Source: Burkholderiales bacterium
GTDB taxonomy: Bacteria; Pseudomonadota; Gammaproteobacteria; Burkholderiales; Burkholderiaceae_F
Reading direction: 5' to 3'
DNA: 14,288 nucleotides
Assembly: GCA_021298875.1 (NCBI GenBank)
Contig: JAJTHJ010000243.1
Coordinates: 1-14,288, forward strand
Part shown: in pieces, positions 13,960 through 14,288 of the stretch
How positions within the stretch are numbered: position 1 is the stretch's first letter
Layout: every line of letters starts with the position of its first letter
Notes under the pieces: model-generated
Told to the model about the DNA's origin: nothing
Database searches by the model: none
The model's input: the letters and a program-made list of their open reading frames with translations, nothing else
Made by a program: the position numbers and the translations under genes

Positions 13960-14288
13960 TGAACGGCAAGACCATCGTGACCCTGATGACCGCGCTGGGC
14001 CTGCTGCTCGACGCGCCCGCCTGGGCGCAGACCGGCGCCAAACCCAAGGCGCCGACCGCCGAGGAGCAACAGATCGCCACCCGCTACCAGCAGCGTTTTG
14101 GTACCGCGCCGGACTCGGTGGCGCGCACACCGTTCGGCTGGTGGGAGGTGGCCATCGGCACCGAGGTGTTCTACGTCGATGGCGAGGTGAACTACGTGCT
14201 CGTCGGGCAGGCGTTCGACGCGCGCACGCGCGAGAACCTGACGCAGAAAAAGCGCGACGAGCTGATGAAGATCGACTGGAAGTCGCTG
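13960..14288 (+). CDS. dsbC: DsbC-like thiol:disulfide interchange protein, N-terminal part
   Basis: The first 109 codons; the gene runs past the right edge. The ATG is preceded by AAAGGA. A signal peptide (residues 1-23, cleavage near AWA|QT) is followed by the DsbC/DsbG N-terminal dimerisation region. Residues about 60-108 (WWEVAIGTEVFYVDGEVNY, then VLVGQAFDARTRENLT and DELMKIDWKSL) match the characteristic 'xVFYxD...YxxxGxxxDxxTxxNLT' segment of the family. The thioredoxin-fold domain with its CxxC redox pair would lie outside the window, so catalytic residues cannot be checked. Expected role: a periplasmic disulfide isomerase kept reduced by DsbD. The order FAD hydroxylase then dsbC is, from memory, common in betaproteobacteria. 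Confidence 0.85.

Overview
The window is GC-rich chromosomal DNA, most likely from a betaproteobacterium (Burkholderiales/Rhodocyclales type). This is inferred from codon use, a tRNA-Phe(GAA) of betaproteobacterial type with encoded CCA, a UbiH/COQ6-type hydroxylase followed directly by a DsbC-like gene, and a DegQ-type protease. No phage, IS element or CRISPR array is visible. Almost every other long open frame is an antisense shadow of the genes listed.

Left half (1-6691, all minus strand): a cell-envelope gene set. Read 5'->3' it runs: AraC-type regulator (5615-6691); large lipoprotein arylsulfatase with a Ser-type active site (2944-5487); small two-cysteine secreted protein (2589-2873); two outer-membrane beta-barrel proteins (1736-2563 and 894-1712); a secreted protein built from two copies of a ~60-residue module (286-867); and the start of another Ala/Lys/Pro-rich secreted protein (1-155). 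Downstream genes are 23-26 nt apart, but an intrinsic terminator/attenuator lies between the sulfatase and the small protein. The set looks like a system for admitting and desulfating an organic sulfate ester; the substrate is unknown.

Middle (6692-8916): a ~400-bp non-coding stretch holds several near-perfect hairpins and a G-run tract. It is followed by a HigA/HI1420-type antitoxin without a visible toxin (7177-7464). A convergent gene (7477-8754) encodes an anaerobic sulfatase-maturating radical SAM enzyme (anSME), the enzyme class that converts the active-site Ser of Ser-type sulfatases to formylglycine. It therefore probably matures the sulfatase 2 kb away.

Right half (8917-14288): degQ-like periplasmic protease (plus) behind three 11-bp-phased half-sites typical of OmpR-family regulators; a bidirectional terminator; a DUF1254/DUF1214 lipoprotein gene on the minus strand broken by two in-frame TAA codons; a glycine-zipper (SlyB/Pcp-like) lipoprotein; tRNA-Phe; then, on the plus strand, the FAD hydroxylase (ubiquinone biosynthesis family, TTG start) and a DsbC-like gene cut by the window end.

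The most interesting points are the Ser-type sulfatase/anSME pair inside an uncharacterised envelope gene set, the doubly interrupted DUF1254 gene, the orphan antitoxin beside a hairpin/G-run cluster, and phased direct repeats upstream of degQ and of the glycine-zipper lipoprotein.
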